Shown here piece by piece: positions 38,483 to 47,544 of a stretch of 64,000 nucleotides of DNA. The stretch lies in the NCBI RefSeq assembly GCF_001544015.1, contig NZ_AP014924.1, forward strand, positions 1,302,001-1,366,000. The letters run 5' to 3'. The translations under genes and the position numbers were made by a program. This stretch comes from Limnochorda pilosa (GTDB taxonomy: Bacteria; Bacillota; Limnochordia; Limnochordales; Limnochordaceae). The stretch's first letter is position 1. Every line of letters begins with the position of its first letter. The notes below the pieces were generated by a model. It was not told where the DNA came from and did not search any database. It was given only the letters and a program-made list of their open reading frames with translations.

Positions 38483-40066
38483 GTGAGACTGGCAACGGCG
38501 GCGATGGTGCGAGAGGCCGATGGCCGGGCGGAGGCGTTGGGTGTCCCCACCCGGATCCTCATGGAGAACGCAGGCGCCCGGGTGGCTGACCTGGTCCAGC
38601 GGATCACCCGCCCCGGCGACCCGGTGCTGGTCTTCTGCGGCCGTGGGAACAACGGCGGTGACGGCTTGGTGGCCGCCCGCCACCTCCGCGATGCGGGCCG
38701 CCGGGTGCGCGTCTGGCTGGCCGCGGCCGAGGACGCGTACACGGGGGATGCGGCCGCCAACCTGGACCTGGTGCGCCGCTGGGGCATCGACCTGAAGCTG
38801 GCGCCCCGGGAGGCCCTGGCCCTGGACCATGGCCTCGCAGGTCACCGGGTGGTGGTGGATGCCCTGCTCGGCACCGGGGTGACGGGCCCCCTTCGGGATC
38901 CGTACCCCCTCTGGGTTGCGGCCCTCAATCGGTTCGAGGGCACGGTGGTGAGCGTCGACCTCCCCTCGGGCCTCGACGCGGACACGGGCCAGGCCCATCC
39001 CGAGGCGGTTCGCGCCCACTGGACCGTGACCCTGGGCCTTGCCAAGCCGGGCCTCTTCCTGCTGCCCGGAGCCGAGTACGCCGGCCGGGTGGAGGTGGCC
39101 TCCATCGGGTTGCCTCCCGAGGCCCTGGAGGACCCGGCCCAGGCGCCCATCGAGCTGCTGGAGGGGCGGGACGTGGCGGCCCTGCTCCCGGCCCGGCCTG
39201 CCGACAGCCACAAAGGAACCTACGGCCACCTGCTGGTGGTGGCGGGCTCCCAGGGGATGTCGGGGGCGGCGGTGCTGGTGGCCCGGGCCGCCCTGCGGAG
39301 CGGGGCCGGGCTGGTGACCCTGGCCGTGCCTGCCAGCGTCCAGGCCCAGGCAGCCGCCAGCCTGCCCGAGGCCCTCACCCACGGCTTGCCCGAGACCAGC
39401 GAGGGAACCCTGGGGGTAGAGGCGGCGCGCGAAGTGGTCCGCCTCCTGGGCCCCCGGGACGCTCTGGCCCTGGGGCCCGGCATCGGCGCTGGCCGGGAGA
39501 CGGCGGCGCTGGTCTTCGAGCTTCTGTCCCGGGAGGAGATCGTGGTCAAGCCCTGTGTGCTCGATGCGGACGCCCTCACCCTGCTGGCTCGGGAGCCCCG
39601 CCGCCTGGACGAGGCAGGCCGGGCGCTGGGCGCCGCCCTGGGGATGGTGATCACCCCCCACCCTGGCGAGATGGCCCGGCTCCTGGGCTGCACCGCCGGC
39701 GACGTCCAGGCGGATCGGCCGGGCAAAGTGCGGGAGGCCGCTACCCGTTTCGGGGCGGTCGCGGTGCTGAAGGGGGCGCGTACCCTGGTGGCCGATCCGG
39801 CCGGGCGCTGGGCCATCAACCCCACGGGCAACGCCGGAATGGCCACCGGCGGCATGGGAGACGTGCTGACGGGTGCCGTCGGCGCGCTCTTGGCCCAGGG
39901 CCTGGCCCCGTGGGACGCGGCCCGGGCGGCCGTCTACCTCCACGGCCTGGCGGGGGACCTGGCGGCGGCTGAGCGCGGGGCCGCGGGCCTCCTCGCGAGC
40001 GAGGTGGCAGACCACCTGCCGGCGGCGCGCCGTCGGGTGCTGGAGGAGGCAGGCCAAGATGGCTGA
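38483..40066 (+). CDS. nnr: Bifunctional NAD(P)H-hydrate epimerase / ADP-dependent dehydratase
   Basis: 527 residues, a fusion of two repair enzymes that restore damaged NAD(P)H hydrates. The N-terminal YjeF-type epimerase shows ILMENAGARVADLV, VFCGRGNNGGDGLVAAR and SVDLPSGLDADTG. The C-terminal carbohydrate-kinase-like dehydratase shows GHLLVVAGSQGMSGAAVL, ALGPGIGAGRET, TPHPGEMARLLG and NAGMATGGMGDVLTG. GTG 38483 is the start, 11 bases after acpS. Its last 8 bases overlap alr. Confidence 0.94.
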   Translation: MRLATAAMVREADGRAEALGVPTRILMENAGARVADLVQRITRPGDPVLVFCGRGNNGGDGLVAARHLRDAGRRVRVWLAAAEDAYTGDAAANLDLVRRWGIDLKLAPREALALDHGLAGHRVVVDALLGTGVTGPLRDPYPLWVAALNRFEGTVVSVDLPSGLDADTGQAHPEAVRAHWTVTLGLAKPGLFLLPGAEYAGRVEVASIGLPPEALEDPAQAPIELLEGRDVAALLPARPADSHKGTYGHLLVVAGSQGMSGAAVLVARAALRSGAGLVTLAVPASVQAQAAASLPEALTHGLPETSEGTLGVEAAREVVRLLGPRDALALGPGIGAGRETAALVFELLSREEIVVKPCVLDADALTLLAREPRRLDEAGRALGAALGMVITPHPGEMARLLGCTAGDVQADRPGKVREAATRFGAVAVLKGARTLVADPAGRWAINPTGNAGMATGGMGDVLTGAVGALLAQGLAPWDAARAAVYLHGLAGDLAAAERGAAGLLASEVADHLPAARRRVLEEAGQDG

Positions 40067-41192
40067 CGCGACCGCCTCGCCGCGCACGTACCCGGCTCGC
40101 ACCTGGGCGGAGGTGGACCTGGGGCGCCTGCGGGAGAACACCCGGGCGCTGGCCCGGGTCGCGGCCCCGGCGCGCCTCATGGCCGTGGTGAAGGCCGATG
40201 GGTACGGGCACGGCGCTGTCCCGGCGGCCCGTGCGGCTCTGGAGGGTGGGGCGTCGGCCCTGGCCGTCGCCCGGCCTGATGAGGCCATCCCCCTGCGGGA
40301 CGCAGGGATCGAGGCCCCCGTGCTCGTCTTCGCCCCCGCCTCACCCGAGGAGGTCGATCTCTACGGCCGGCTCCACCTCACCGCCACCGTGGTCGGTCGC
40401 GACCAGGCAGCGGCCCTGGCCCGGGCCGCGCGGGAGCAGGGGGTGCGCCTCGCCGCCCACGTGAAGGTGGACACAGGGATGGGCCGCCTGGGTTTCCTGC
40501 CCGATGAGGCGCTGGCCTTCTGGGAGGAGCTCCGCGGCCTGGAAGGGTTGGAGCTGGAAGGTCTCTACACCCACTTCGCCACCGCCGACGAGCCCGAGGC
40601 TGCCTACGCCCGCCTCCAGTGGCAACGCTTCCGGGGCCTGGTGGATCACCTGGAGGCCCGGGGCGTGCGCCCGCCGCTGGTCCATGCCGCCAACTCGGCC
40701 GCCCTGCTCCGCATGCCCGAAGCCCGCCTCGATCTGGTGCGGGCGGGGATCGCCCTCTACGGGGTCCGCCCGCCGAACACGCCCCCTCGAACCCACCTGG
40801 CGCCCGCCCTCACCTGGAAGTGCCGGGTGAGCACCGTCCGGACCCTTCCCCCGGGCTGGGGCGTGAGCTACGGCAAGGAGTTCGTCGCCTGGCGTCCCAG
40901 CCGGGTGGCCACCCTCGCCGTCGGCTACGCCGACGGCTACCGCCGCTCCTCGGCGCACCGGGCCCAGGTGCTCCTCCAGGGCCGCCGCGTTCCCCTCATC
41001 GGCCGGGTGACCATGGACCAGGTGATGGTGGACGTCACCGAGCTCGACGGAGACCCGGGCTCGGAGGCCGTCCTCCTGGGCGGTACCGGCCCCCACGCCA
41101 TCGAGCCCGAAGAGGTCGCCGCGTGGATGGAGACCATCCCCTACGAGGTCTTCACCGGTCTGAGCGCCCGGGTGGAGCGAAGGTACGTCTAG
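40059..41192 (+). CDS. alr: Alanine racemase
   Basis: 377 residues. It makes D-alanine for peptidoglycan. The PLP lysine is Lys45 in MAVVKADGYGHGA; VKVDTGMGRLGF and the catalytic-tyrosine region of the C-terminal beta domain (TLAVGYADGYRRSSAHRAQV) are present. ATG 40059 has GGAGGAGG upstream and overlaps the nnr stop. It ends the glmM-glmS-acpS-nnr-alr run and converges with glnA. Confidence 0.95.
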   Translation: MADATASPRTYPARTWAEVDLGRLRENTRALARVAAPARLMAVVKADGYGHGAVPAARAALEGGASALAVARPDEAIPLRDAGIEAPVLVFAPASPEEVDLYGRLHLTATVVGRDQAAALARAAREQGVRLAAHVKVDTGMGRLGFLPDEALAFWEELRGLEGLELEGLYTHFATADEPEAAYARLQWQRFRGLVDHLEARGVRPPLVHAANSAALLRMPEARLDLVRAGIALYGVRPPNTPPRTHLAPALTWKCRVSTVRTLPPGWGVSYGKEFVAWRPSRVATLAVGYADGYRRSSAHRAQVLLQGRRVPLIGRVTMDQVMVDVTELDGDPGSEAVLLGGTGPHAIEPEEVAAWMETIPYEVFTGLSARVERRYV

Positions 41193-41239
41193 GGGGCCCG
41201 GGCCTGCGATTCCAGCGTCACGACGGCGTGGGCGCAGCC

Positions 41240-42574
41240 TCAGAAGACCCCCAGGTACTGCTCCACTTCCCAGCGGTGCACCTGGCTGCGGTAGATGTCC
41301 CACTCGATTCGCTTCGCCTCCAGGAACCGGGCGTAGACGTGCTCGCCCAGCGTCTCCCGCATGAGCGGGTCCGCCTCCATGGCCCGGGTGGCGTCCTGCA
41401 GGCTTCCGGGCAGCTCGGCGATCCCGTGCTCCCGCCGTTCCTGGGGGGTCAACTCGTAGATGTTCTTGTTCAGGGACTCAGGGGGCTCCAGCTCGCGCCG
41501 CACGCCGTCCAGCCCCGCTCGGATCATGACGGCCAGGGCCAGGTAGATGTTGCAGGAAGGGTCGGGGGAGCGCAGCTCCACCCGGGTGCCCTGCCGTCGG
41601 CTGGCCGGGACCCGCACCAGCGCACTCCGGTTCTGGGCGGACCAGGAGACGTAGACAGGCGCTTCGTAGCCCGGCACCAGCCGCTTGTAGGAGTTCACCA
41701 GGGGGTTGGTGAGGGCGGTGAAGCCCGGCGCGTGCTCCAGCAGCCCGGCGATGAAGTGGAGGGCGATCCTGGAGAGCTGGTAGGGGCCGGAGGGGTCGTA
41801 GAAGGCGTTCTCCCCGTCCCGGAAGAGGGAGAAGTGGGTGTGCATGCCCGAGCCGTTGATGCCGAAGATGGGCTTGGGCATGAAGGTGGCGTGGAGCCCG
41901 TGCTCCGCGGCCACGGCCCGGGTGACGACCTTCAGGGTGGTCACCCGGTCGGCGGTGAGCAAGGCGTCGTCGTAGCGGAAGTCGATCTCGTGCTGCCCCT
42001 GGGCCACCTCGTGGTGGGAGGCCTCCACGTGGAAGCCCATCTCCTCCAGCGCGAGGACGATGTCGCGCCGGGCGTCCTCGCCCCGGTCCACGGGGCCCAG
42101 GTCGAAGTAGCTACCCTCATCGTGGGTCTCGGTGGTGGGAGCCCCGTCGGGGCCCAGTCGGAAGAGGAAGAACTCGCACTCGGGTCCCACGTTCACCTGG
42201 AAGCCCATCTCCCGCGCCTCGACCAGGACCCGCTTCAGGATGTAGCGCGGGTCGCCCTCGAAGGGCTCGCCCGTGGGCCTGTAGACGTCACAGATGAGCC
42301 GGGCCACGTTGCCCTTGGCGCTCGCCCGCCAGGGGAAGATGGCGAAGGTGTCGTAGTCCGGCCGCAGGTTCATGTCCGACTCCTCGATGCGGGCGAAGCC
42401 CTCGATGGAGGAGCCGTCGAACATGATATCGTCGTTCAGCGCCTCCTCCAGTCGACTCACGGGGATGGCCACGTTCTTGACCACGCCCAGGATGTCTGTG
42501 AACTGAAGGCGCACAAACTTGACGTCGCGTTGCTGGGCCGTTCGGATGATCTCTTCCTGGGTGAGGCTCGCCAC
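41240..42574 (-). CDS. glnA: Glutamine synthetase, type I
   Basis: 444 residues, the length of the short Firmicutes (GSI-alpha) type. It forms glutamine from glutamate, ammonia and ATP. Motifs: FTDILGVVKNVAIP, IMFDGSSIEGFARIEESDM, VGPECEFFLF, GINGSGMHTHFSLF and NRSALVRVPASR. The adenylylation-tyrosine loop of long enzymes is absent, as expected for this type, which is controlled by feedback inhibition and GlnR. Start GTG 42574 with AAAGGAG upstream. It lies 139 bases downstream of glnR, as in Bacillus glnRA. Confidence 0.96.
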   Translation of the reverse strand: MASLTQEEIIRTAQQRDVKFVRLQFTDILGVVKNVAIPVSRLEEALNDDIMFDGSSIEGFARIEESDMNLRPDYDTFAIFPWRASAKGNVARLICDVYRPTGEPFEGDPRYILKRVLVEAREMGFQVNVGPECEFFLFRLGPDGAPTTETHDEGSYFDLGPVDRGEDARRDIVLALEEMGFHVEASHHEVAQGQHEIDFRYDDALLTADRVTTLKVVTRAVAAEHGLHATFMPKPIFGINGSGMHTHFSLFRDGENAFYDPSGPYQLSRIALHFIAGLLEHAPGFTALTNPLVNSYKRLVPGYEAPVYVSWSAQNRSALVRVPASRRQGTRVELRSPDPSCNIYLALAVMIRAGLDGVRRELEPPESLNKNIYELTPQERREHGIAELPGSLQDATRAMEADPLMRETLGEHVYARFLEAKRIEWDIYRSQVHRWEVEQYLGVF

Positions 42575-42713
42575 GGTGGGCTGCCACTCCTTTCTTCTGC
42601 CAGGGGTGAGGATGGATTGGGCCGCTGCACCGGGCGCCCGGGGGAACGCCCGGCCGGCGGGGTCAAGCGGGAGGGGGCCGCGGGGTTCCGGGCGGCCGCG
42701 GCGCGCTCGCCCT

Positions 42714-43193
42714 TCACGAGGAATCGTCGGAGCGGGTCTCCTGCAGCTTGCGCACCAACTCGGCCTGGTTGTTCACCGGGTAGAGGGAGGAGAGGGGCCG
42801 GCCCGAGCGCATCGCCTGGATGAGACGCAGGTGCTCCTCGGAGGAGATGCGTTCGGGGGCGGTCTCAACGGCGGCCGGGGGCGCATCGGGGGCCGGCGCC
42901 GCGAGGGGCACCGGAACCTCCACCCGACCCGCCCGCCTCCGGCCCAGACTGCCGTACCGCTCGGCCAGCCGGGTCTTGACGCCCTCCACGTTGTACCCCT
43001 GGGCCAGGAGCTCTTTGATGTCCAGGAGGAGGTCCACCTGGTTGGGCGAGTAGAGGCGCTGGTTGCCAGGGGTCCGTGTGGGCGTCAGGAGGCCGGCCTT
43101 CTCGTAGTAGCGGATCTGCCGGCCGGTGAGGCCGGTCAGCTTCTGAACGATGCCGATGGGGTAGACGGGTGCGTCTCGATCCAGCTGAGCCAA
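42714..43193 (-). CDS. glnR: MerR-family nitrogen regulator, GlnR-like
   Basis: 159 residues. The N-terminal MerR winged helix is VYPIGIVQKLTGLTGRQIRY then YYEKAGLLTPTRTPGNQRLY; a short coiled region and a variable C-terminus (SSLYPVNNQAELVRKLQETR) follow. GlnR represses glnRA and other nitrogen genes when feedback-inhibited glutamine synthetase binds its C-terminus. I place the start at TTG 43193, with GGGGAG five bases upstream. The in-frame ATG at 43229 lies inside the -10 hexamer of the promoter and has no ribosome site. Confidence 0.88.
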   Translation of the reverse strand: MAQLDRDAPVYPIGIVQKLTGLTGRQIRYYEKAGLLTPTRTPGNQRLYSPNQVDLLLDIKELLAQGYNVEGVKTRLAERYGSLGRRRAGRVEVPVPLAAPAPDAPPAAVETAPERISSEEHLRLIQAMRSGRPLSSLYPVNNQAELVRKLQETRSDDSS

Positions 43194-43227
43194 GGCAGCT
43201 CCCCCACAAGGTGCGTTCGTCGAGCCC

Positions 43228-43266
43228 ATGATAACATGTGCTCGATGTCAGGTCAAACCCATGTTA
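43228..43266 (-). promoter_or_regulatory. glnR-glnA promoter with flanking dyad
   Basis: On the minus strand TTGACC (43256-43251), 17 bases, TATCAT (43233-43228). The promoter is bracketed by an inverted repeat TAACATG (43232-43238) and CATGTTA (43260-43266), one arm on the -10 and one just upstream of the -35. This suits an operator for the product, as GlnR represses its own operon in Bacillus. The classical TGTNA-N7-TNACA box is only approximately present (43262 onward, TGTTAGATAAGATCACC). Confidence 0.65.
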
Positions 43267-43335
43267 GATAAGATCACCGCAGGTCCCGGCGCCTCGGCGG
43301 CGAAAGGGAGTCGAACGGCCTAGGCCGTCCTGCAA

Positions 43336-43364
43336 TTGGGCGAAGAAGGACCCCGTGTTATAAT
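43336..43364 (+). promoter_or_regulatory. Promoter of hemA-hemX-hemC
   Basis: TTGGGC (43336-43341), exactly 17 bases, then a perfect TATAAT (43359-43364). The hemA TTG start follows at 43411, giving a leader of about 40 bases. It is divergent from the glnR promoter, with about 70 bases between the two -35 elements. Confidence 0.75.
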
Positions 43365-43410
43365 GAATCGTACCCGTTAGGCCGGGGCGGCCGTAGGGAG
43401 ATGGAAGCCG

Positions 43411-44748
43411 TTGCACCTCTTCGTTGCCGGACTGAACCACCGGAGCGCGCCCATCGCCGTGCGAGAGCAGATCCACTTCACCCCCGAGGCGACCCGCCAG
43501 TTCCTGGGCGGCCTGGCGCGGGAGGCTGAGGAGGTAGCGGTCCTTTCCACCTGCAACCGCACCGAGCTCTACGTAGCCGGAGAGGATCCCCGGGCGCCGG
43601 GGCGGCTGGTTCATCGCCTGGTAGGCTCCTCCTACGGCGAGACGCTGGACCCCTACCTCTACGTCCGGCAGGACAGCGAGGCGGCCCGTCACCTTTTCCG
43701 GGTCGCCGGCGGGTTGGACAGCATGATCCTCGGCGAGGCGCAGATCCTGGGCCAGGTGCGCGAGAGCTTCGAGATCGCCCGCGACGCGGGGACGGCCGGG
43801 CCGCTCCTGGGGCAGCTGGGGCGGAAGGCGGTGGAGACCGGAAAGCGGATCCGCTCCGAGACGGCCATCGGCGAGGGAGCAGCCTCCGTCAGCCACGCGG
43901 CGGTGGAGCTGGCCCGCAAGATCTTCGGGGAGCTCACGGGTTGCCGGGTGCTGGTGCTGGGCGCGGGGGAGATGGCCACCCTGGCCGCCCGGAACCTGCG
44001 CGAGCACGGGGCGGCGGCGGTGGTGGTGGCCAATCGCAACCGGCAGCACGCGGAGGAGCTGGCCCGGGCCTGCGGTGGGCACGCGGCCGGGTTCGAGCAA
44101 TTGGAGCCGCTCCTGGAGGCCAGCGACATCGTCCTCAGCTCCACGGCCGCCCCCCACGCGGTGGTCCGGCGGGAGACCGTCCAGCGGGTGATGCGGGTCC
44201 GGCGGGGCCGGCCGCTCTTCCTCATCGACATCGCGGTGCCCCGGGACGTGGAGCCCGGATGCGGGGACCTGGACGGGGTCTTCCTCTACAACATCGATGA
44301 CCTGCAGCAGGTAGTGGACGACAACCTGGCCCAGCGGCGCACCCAGGTGGGCCCGGCCGAGGCGATCGTGGAAGAGGCCGTGTACGAGTACGTGGCCTGG
44401 TGGCGGAGCCGCCTGGCGGTGCCTGTCATTCGCGCCCTCCGGCAGCGGGCGGAAGAGGTCCGGGAGGAGGAGCTGCAACGGGCCCTCCGGCGCCTGCGCG
44501 ATCTGGAGCCTCAGCAGCGGAAGGCGGTGGAGGCCATGTCCGAGGCCATCGTCAACAAGCTGCTCCACCCCCCCGTGACCCGGCTGAAGGCCGCCCTGGA
44601 GCAGGGAGACGGGGTGGCCCACCTGGAGAGTCTGAAGGAGCTCTTCGACCTGGAACCCGAGGGCACCGGCACCCCCAGCGCTTCGGCACCGGACCGGGCC
44701 CTTCGCCCCGACGACCGGCCGGCCGACCGCCGGGAGGGCCGGGCATGA
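43411..44748 (+). CDS. hemA: Glutamyl-tRNA reductase
   Basis: 445 residues. It reduces glutamyl-tRNA to glutamate-1-semialdehyde, the first step of C5 tetrapyrrole synthesis. The catalytic cysteine is Cys48 in VAVLSTCNRTELY. Other motifs are GLDSMILGEAQILGQVRES and the NADPH-binding VLVLGAGEMATLAARNL. TTG 43411 begins the conserved LHLFVAGLNHRSAPI, with GGGAG upstream; no other start fits. The stop overlaps the next start as ATGA. Confidence 0.95.
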   Translation: MHLFVAGLNHRSAPIAVREQIHFTPEATRQFLGGLAREAEEVAVLSTCNRTELYVAGEDPRAPGRLVHRLVGSSYGETLDPYLYVRQDSEAARHLFRVAGGLDSMILGEAQILGQVRESFEIARDAGTAGPLLGQLGRKAVETGKRIRSETAIGEGAASVSHAAVELARKIFGELTGCRVLVLGAGEMATLAARNLREHGAAAVVVANRNRQHAEELARACGGHAAGFEQLEPLLEASDIVLSSTAAPHAVVRRETVQRVMRVRRGRPLFLIDIAVPRDVEPGCGDLDGVFLYNIDDLQQVVDDNLAQRRTQVGPAEAIVEEAVYEYVAWWRSRLAVPVIRALRQRAEEVREEELQRALRRLRDLEPQQRKAVEAMSEAIVNKLLHPPVTRLKAALEQGDGVAHLESLKELFDLEPEGTGTPSASAPDRALRPDDRPADRREGRA

Positions 44749-45578
44749 ACCTTCTCGCCTCCGGGCTCGTCCTGGCCACCGGCTTCACCAGCTTGGGCGC
44801 ATCGGCCCTCTACCTGGTGCACTACCGGCGGAGCGACCCCGCGAGCGGCCGCGTGGCCAGCTTGCTGGCCGGGCTGGGCTGGGCCTTCCTGGGGATCCTC
44901 CTCCTCATGCGGGCGCTGGAGCAGGGGTACGTCCCGCTGGGCAGCCTGAACCAGAGTCTCTTCATCTTCTTGTGGCTCCTCATGGGCAGCTACCTGGTGG
45001 TGGAGCGCCGCTACGACCTCCGGGTGGCGGGCGGCCTCTTCTGGCCCAGCCTCACCCTGGTGCTGCTGGCCGCCCTGGCCTGGGTCCCCCAGGAGGCGAG
45101 CCCCGACATCGCCCGCAATCTCGCCGTGTCCGAGACCTCCATCTTCCTGCACGTGGCCTTCAACTTCCTGGCCTACTCGAGCTTCGCCCTCGCGGGCGTG
45201 GCCGGCCTCATCTACCTGCTTCAGGAGCGGCAGATCAAGACGCGCCGCCTGAGCTGGCTCTACTTCCGGCTGCCGCCCCTGGCGAGCCTGGACCGGGCCT
45301 CCCGCCACCTGCTGGCCAGCGGCTTCCTGCTCCTCACGCTGGGTCTCGCCATCGGCATGGTGAACGCCCGGCTGGCCTGGGGAAGCTTCATCCCAGAGGA
45401 CGGCAAGATCCTCTTCTCCCTGGCCCTCTGGGCCTACTACGGCGCTGGCCTGCTCGTTCACCGGGCCCGGGGGCTGAGCGGCCGGCGGGTGGCCCTGCTG
45501 AGCCTGCTGGGGTTCCTGGGGGCGCTGCTCAACCTGACCGGCCTCACCTGGTGGCTCACCAACGTGCACCGGTTCTGA
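44745..45578 (+). CDS. hemX: HemX/CcsA-like membrane protein
   Basis: 277 residues with about eight hydrophobic segments (for example GWAFLGILLLMRAL, LFIFLWLLMGSYLVV, LLTLGLAIGMVNARLAWG). It matches the cytochrome c assembly (CcsA/HemX) family, including YSSFALAGVAGLIYLLQERQ and the late WG-x-F / LFSLALWAYYGAGLL part. ATG 44745 overlaps the hemA stop by four bases. In Bacillus, HemX lowers HemA levels; the hemA-hemX-hemC order is the same here. A cytochrome c maturation role is the alternative. Confidence 0.85.
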   Translation: MNLLASGLVLATGFTSLGASALYLVHYRRSDPASGRVASLLAGLGWAFLGILLLMRALEQGYVPLGSLNQSLFIFLWLLMGSYLVVERRYDLRVAGGLFWPSLTLVLLAALAWVPQEASPDIARNLAVSETSIFLHVAFNFLAYSSFALAGVAGLIYLLQERQIKTRRLSWLYFRLPPLASLDRASRHLLASGFLLLTLGLAIGMVNARLAWGSFIPEDGKILFSLALWAYYGAGLLVHRARGLSGRRVALLSLLGFLGALLNLTGLTWWLTNVHRF

Positions 45579-45662
45579 AGGCGGCTGGACCCCACCCCAG
45601 GGCCGGGGGCGACCCCCGGCAGGGCCGGAAGAGGCACGAGACCCGGAGGAGGTGGCGCGACG

Positions 45663-46571
45663 ATGAACCGGCGCGTGGTGCGGGTGGGCACCCGGAAGAG
45701 CCCGCTGGCCCTGCGGCAGAGCCGGTGGGTGATGGATCGCCTGGCGGCGGCCTGGCCGGAGCTGGCGTGCGTGGAGGTGCCCATGGTCACCGAGGGCGAC
45801 CGGGTGCTCGACCAGCCCCTGGACCAGGCGGGCGGTCGCGGCCTCTTCGTGGCGGAAATGGAAGAGGCCCTCCTCCGAGGCGACATCGATCTGGCCGTCC
45901 ACAGCATGAAGGACCTCCCCATCGACCTGGCGACCGGCCTCACCCTCGGCCCGGTGCCCCTCCGGGCCGATCCCCGGGACGTGCTGGTGAGCCGCGAAGG
46001 GTGGACCCTGGAAGAGCTCCCCTACGGGGCCCGGGTGGGCACAGGCAGCCCCCGGAGGCGGGCCCAGCTCCTGGCGCACCGGCCGGACCTGCAGGTGGTG
46101 GCCCTGCGCGGCAACCTGGAAACCCGGCTCCGGAAGCTCGAGGAGGGACAGGCCGAGGCGCTGGTGCTGGCGGCTGCCGGACTGGATCGGATGGGCTACG
46201 GGGCGGAGCGGGTCCCCCTGGAGCCGCCGGCGTTCCTGCCCGCGGTGGGCCAGGGGGCGCTGGGGCTCGAGCTGCGGGCTGGGGACGCCTGGCTCCTCGA
46301 CCGCCTCGCGGCCCTGCGGGACCCGGCCGCCGAGGCCGCCACTCGGGCCGAGCGCGCCTTCTTGCACGCCCTGGGGGGCGGGTGCCACCTGCCCATCGCG
46401 GCCTGGAGCGAGGTCCGGGGAGACCGCCTGCACCTCCTGGGCCGCGTGGTGCGCACCGACGGCGCCCGCCGGCTCGAGGGCGAGGAGGAGGGCTCCGCGG
46501 ACGCCGCCGAAGACGTGGGGCGGCGCCTGGGCGAGGGCCTCCTGGCCAGCGGGGCCCGGGCGCTGCTGTGA
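45663..46571 (+). CDS. hemC: Hydroxymethylbilane synthase (porphobilinogen deaminase)
   Basis: 302 residues. It polymerises four porphobilinogen molecules. VRVGTRKSPLALRQSRWV at the N-terminus, AVHSMKDLPI, GTGSPRRRAQLLAHRPDL and the dipyrromethane-cofactor cysteine Cys241 in LGGGCHLPIAA are all present. ATG 45663 follows GGAGGAGG. It lies 84 bases after hemX. The operon ends here, since the next genes run towards it; hemD, hemB and hemL are elsewhere. Confidence 0.95.
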   Translation: MNRRVVRVGTRKSPLALRQSRWVMDRLAAAWPELACVEVPMVTEGDRVLDQPLDQAGGRGLFVAEMEEALLRGDIDLAVHSMKDLPIDLATGLTLGPVPLRADPRDVLVSREGWTLEELPYGARVGTGSPRRRAQLLAHRPDLQVVALRGNLETRLRKLEEGQAEALVLAAAGLDRMGYGAERVPLEPPAFLPAVGQGALGLELRAGDAWLLDRLAALRDPAAEAATRAERAFLHALGGGCHLPIAAWSEVRGDRLHLLGRVVRTDGARRLEGEEEGSADAAEDVGRRLGEGLLASGARALL

Positions 46572-46602
46572 CGAGACGCCCCGGAGCAAGGCCTCGACGC
46601 GC

Positions 46603-47544
46603 TCAGCTCTTCACCGCGCCCGCGGTGAGGCCCGCCACCAGGAAGCGCTGGAAGGCAAGGGCCAGCACCACGGGGGGAAGGGCGGCCACGAAGCCGGCGG
46701 CGGCGATCTGGTTGTGGGCCGTGATGTACTGGCTCCCCAGCTCGGCGACGAAGAGCGGCAGGGTGGCCGACTGGGGCGAGCGGGTGAAGACCAGCGCCAG
46801 CACGAACTCATCCCATGCGAGCAGGAAGGCGAGCAGGGCGGTGGCCATCAGCGCCGGCGCCGAGAGCGGTAGCACCACGTGGCGGAGGGCACCCAGACGG
46901 CTGCACCCGTCGATGGTGGCCGCTTCCTCCAGCTCCGCGGGGACCGTCCGGAAGTAGCCCTGCAGCACCCAGATGACGAAGCCCAGGATGAACGAGATGT
47001 AAAGGAGGATCAGGTTGGCCCGGGTATCGAACAGGTGCACGTTGCTGCCGTGGCCCACGAGGAAGGCGTCGATCTGGGAGACCACCACGAAGAATGGGAT
47101 CACCAGGGCAATGGTGGGCAACATGCGGACCACCACCAGCCCCAGGACCACACCCTTCCGGTGGGGCACTTCCAGGCGTGCCAGCGCGTAGGCCGCAAAG
47201 GTCCCTACCACCAGACAGATGGCGGTCACCGACAGGGAGACGACCGTGCTGTTGGCCAGGGCCATACGGAATCGGGTCCCCGTGTCGGTGGCCGGGCTCC
47301 ACATGTCCGTGAAGTTCCGGAGGGTCGGCTCGGGGGGGATCCAGTGGCCCACCCGGTCCGACACCAGGAAGCTGTAGGGTGAGATGGCCGAGAGGAAGAG
47401 CCACGTGACCGGAGCCAGGGTCCAGATGACGATGGCGCCCACCGCCAGGTAGAGCCCCACCCGCTTTGTCTGGGCCAGGACCCTCCACCGCCGGGCGCCC
47501 GCGGGGCGTGCGTGCGGCTCCGGTCCGTCGGCAGGAGCCCTCAT
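46603..47544 (-). CDS. Carbohydrate ABC transporter permease, MalG/LacG type
   Basis: 313 residues, six expected membrane segments. The cytoplasmic EAA loop that docks the ATPase is EEAATIDGCSRLGALRHVVL, as in CUT1 sugar permeases. ATG 47544 overlaps the upstream permease stop by four bases and has a purine-rich site (GAAGGGG) upstream; the open frame that extends further is a shadow of the neighbour. It works with the other permease and the binding protein upstream. The ATPase subunit is not in the locus. Confidence 0.9.
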   Translation of the reverse strand: MRAPADGPEPHARPAGARRWRVLAQTKRVGLYLAVGAIVIWTLAPVTWLFLSAISPYSFLVSDRVGHWIPPEPTLRNFTDMWSPATDTGTRFRMALANSTVVSLSVTAICLVVGTFAAYALARLEVPHRKGVVLGLVVVRMLPTIALVIPFFVVVSQIDAFLVGHGSNVHLFDTRANLILLYISFILGFVIWVLQGYFRTVPAELEEAATIDGCSRLGALRHVVLPLSAPALMATALLAFLLAWDEFVLALVFTRSPQSATLPLFVAELGSQYITAHNQIAAAGFVAALPPVVLALAFQRFLVAGLTAGAVKS

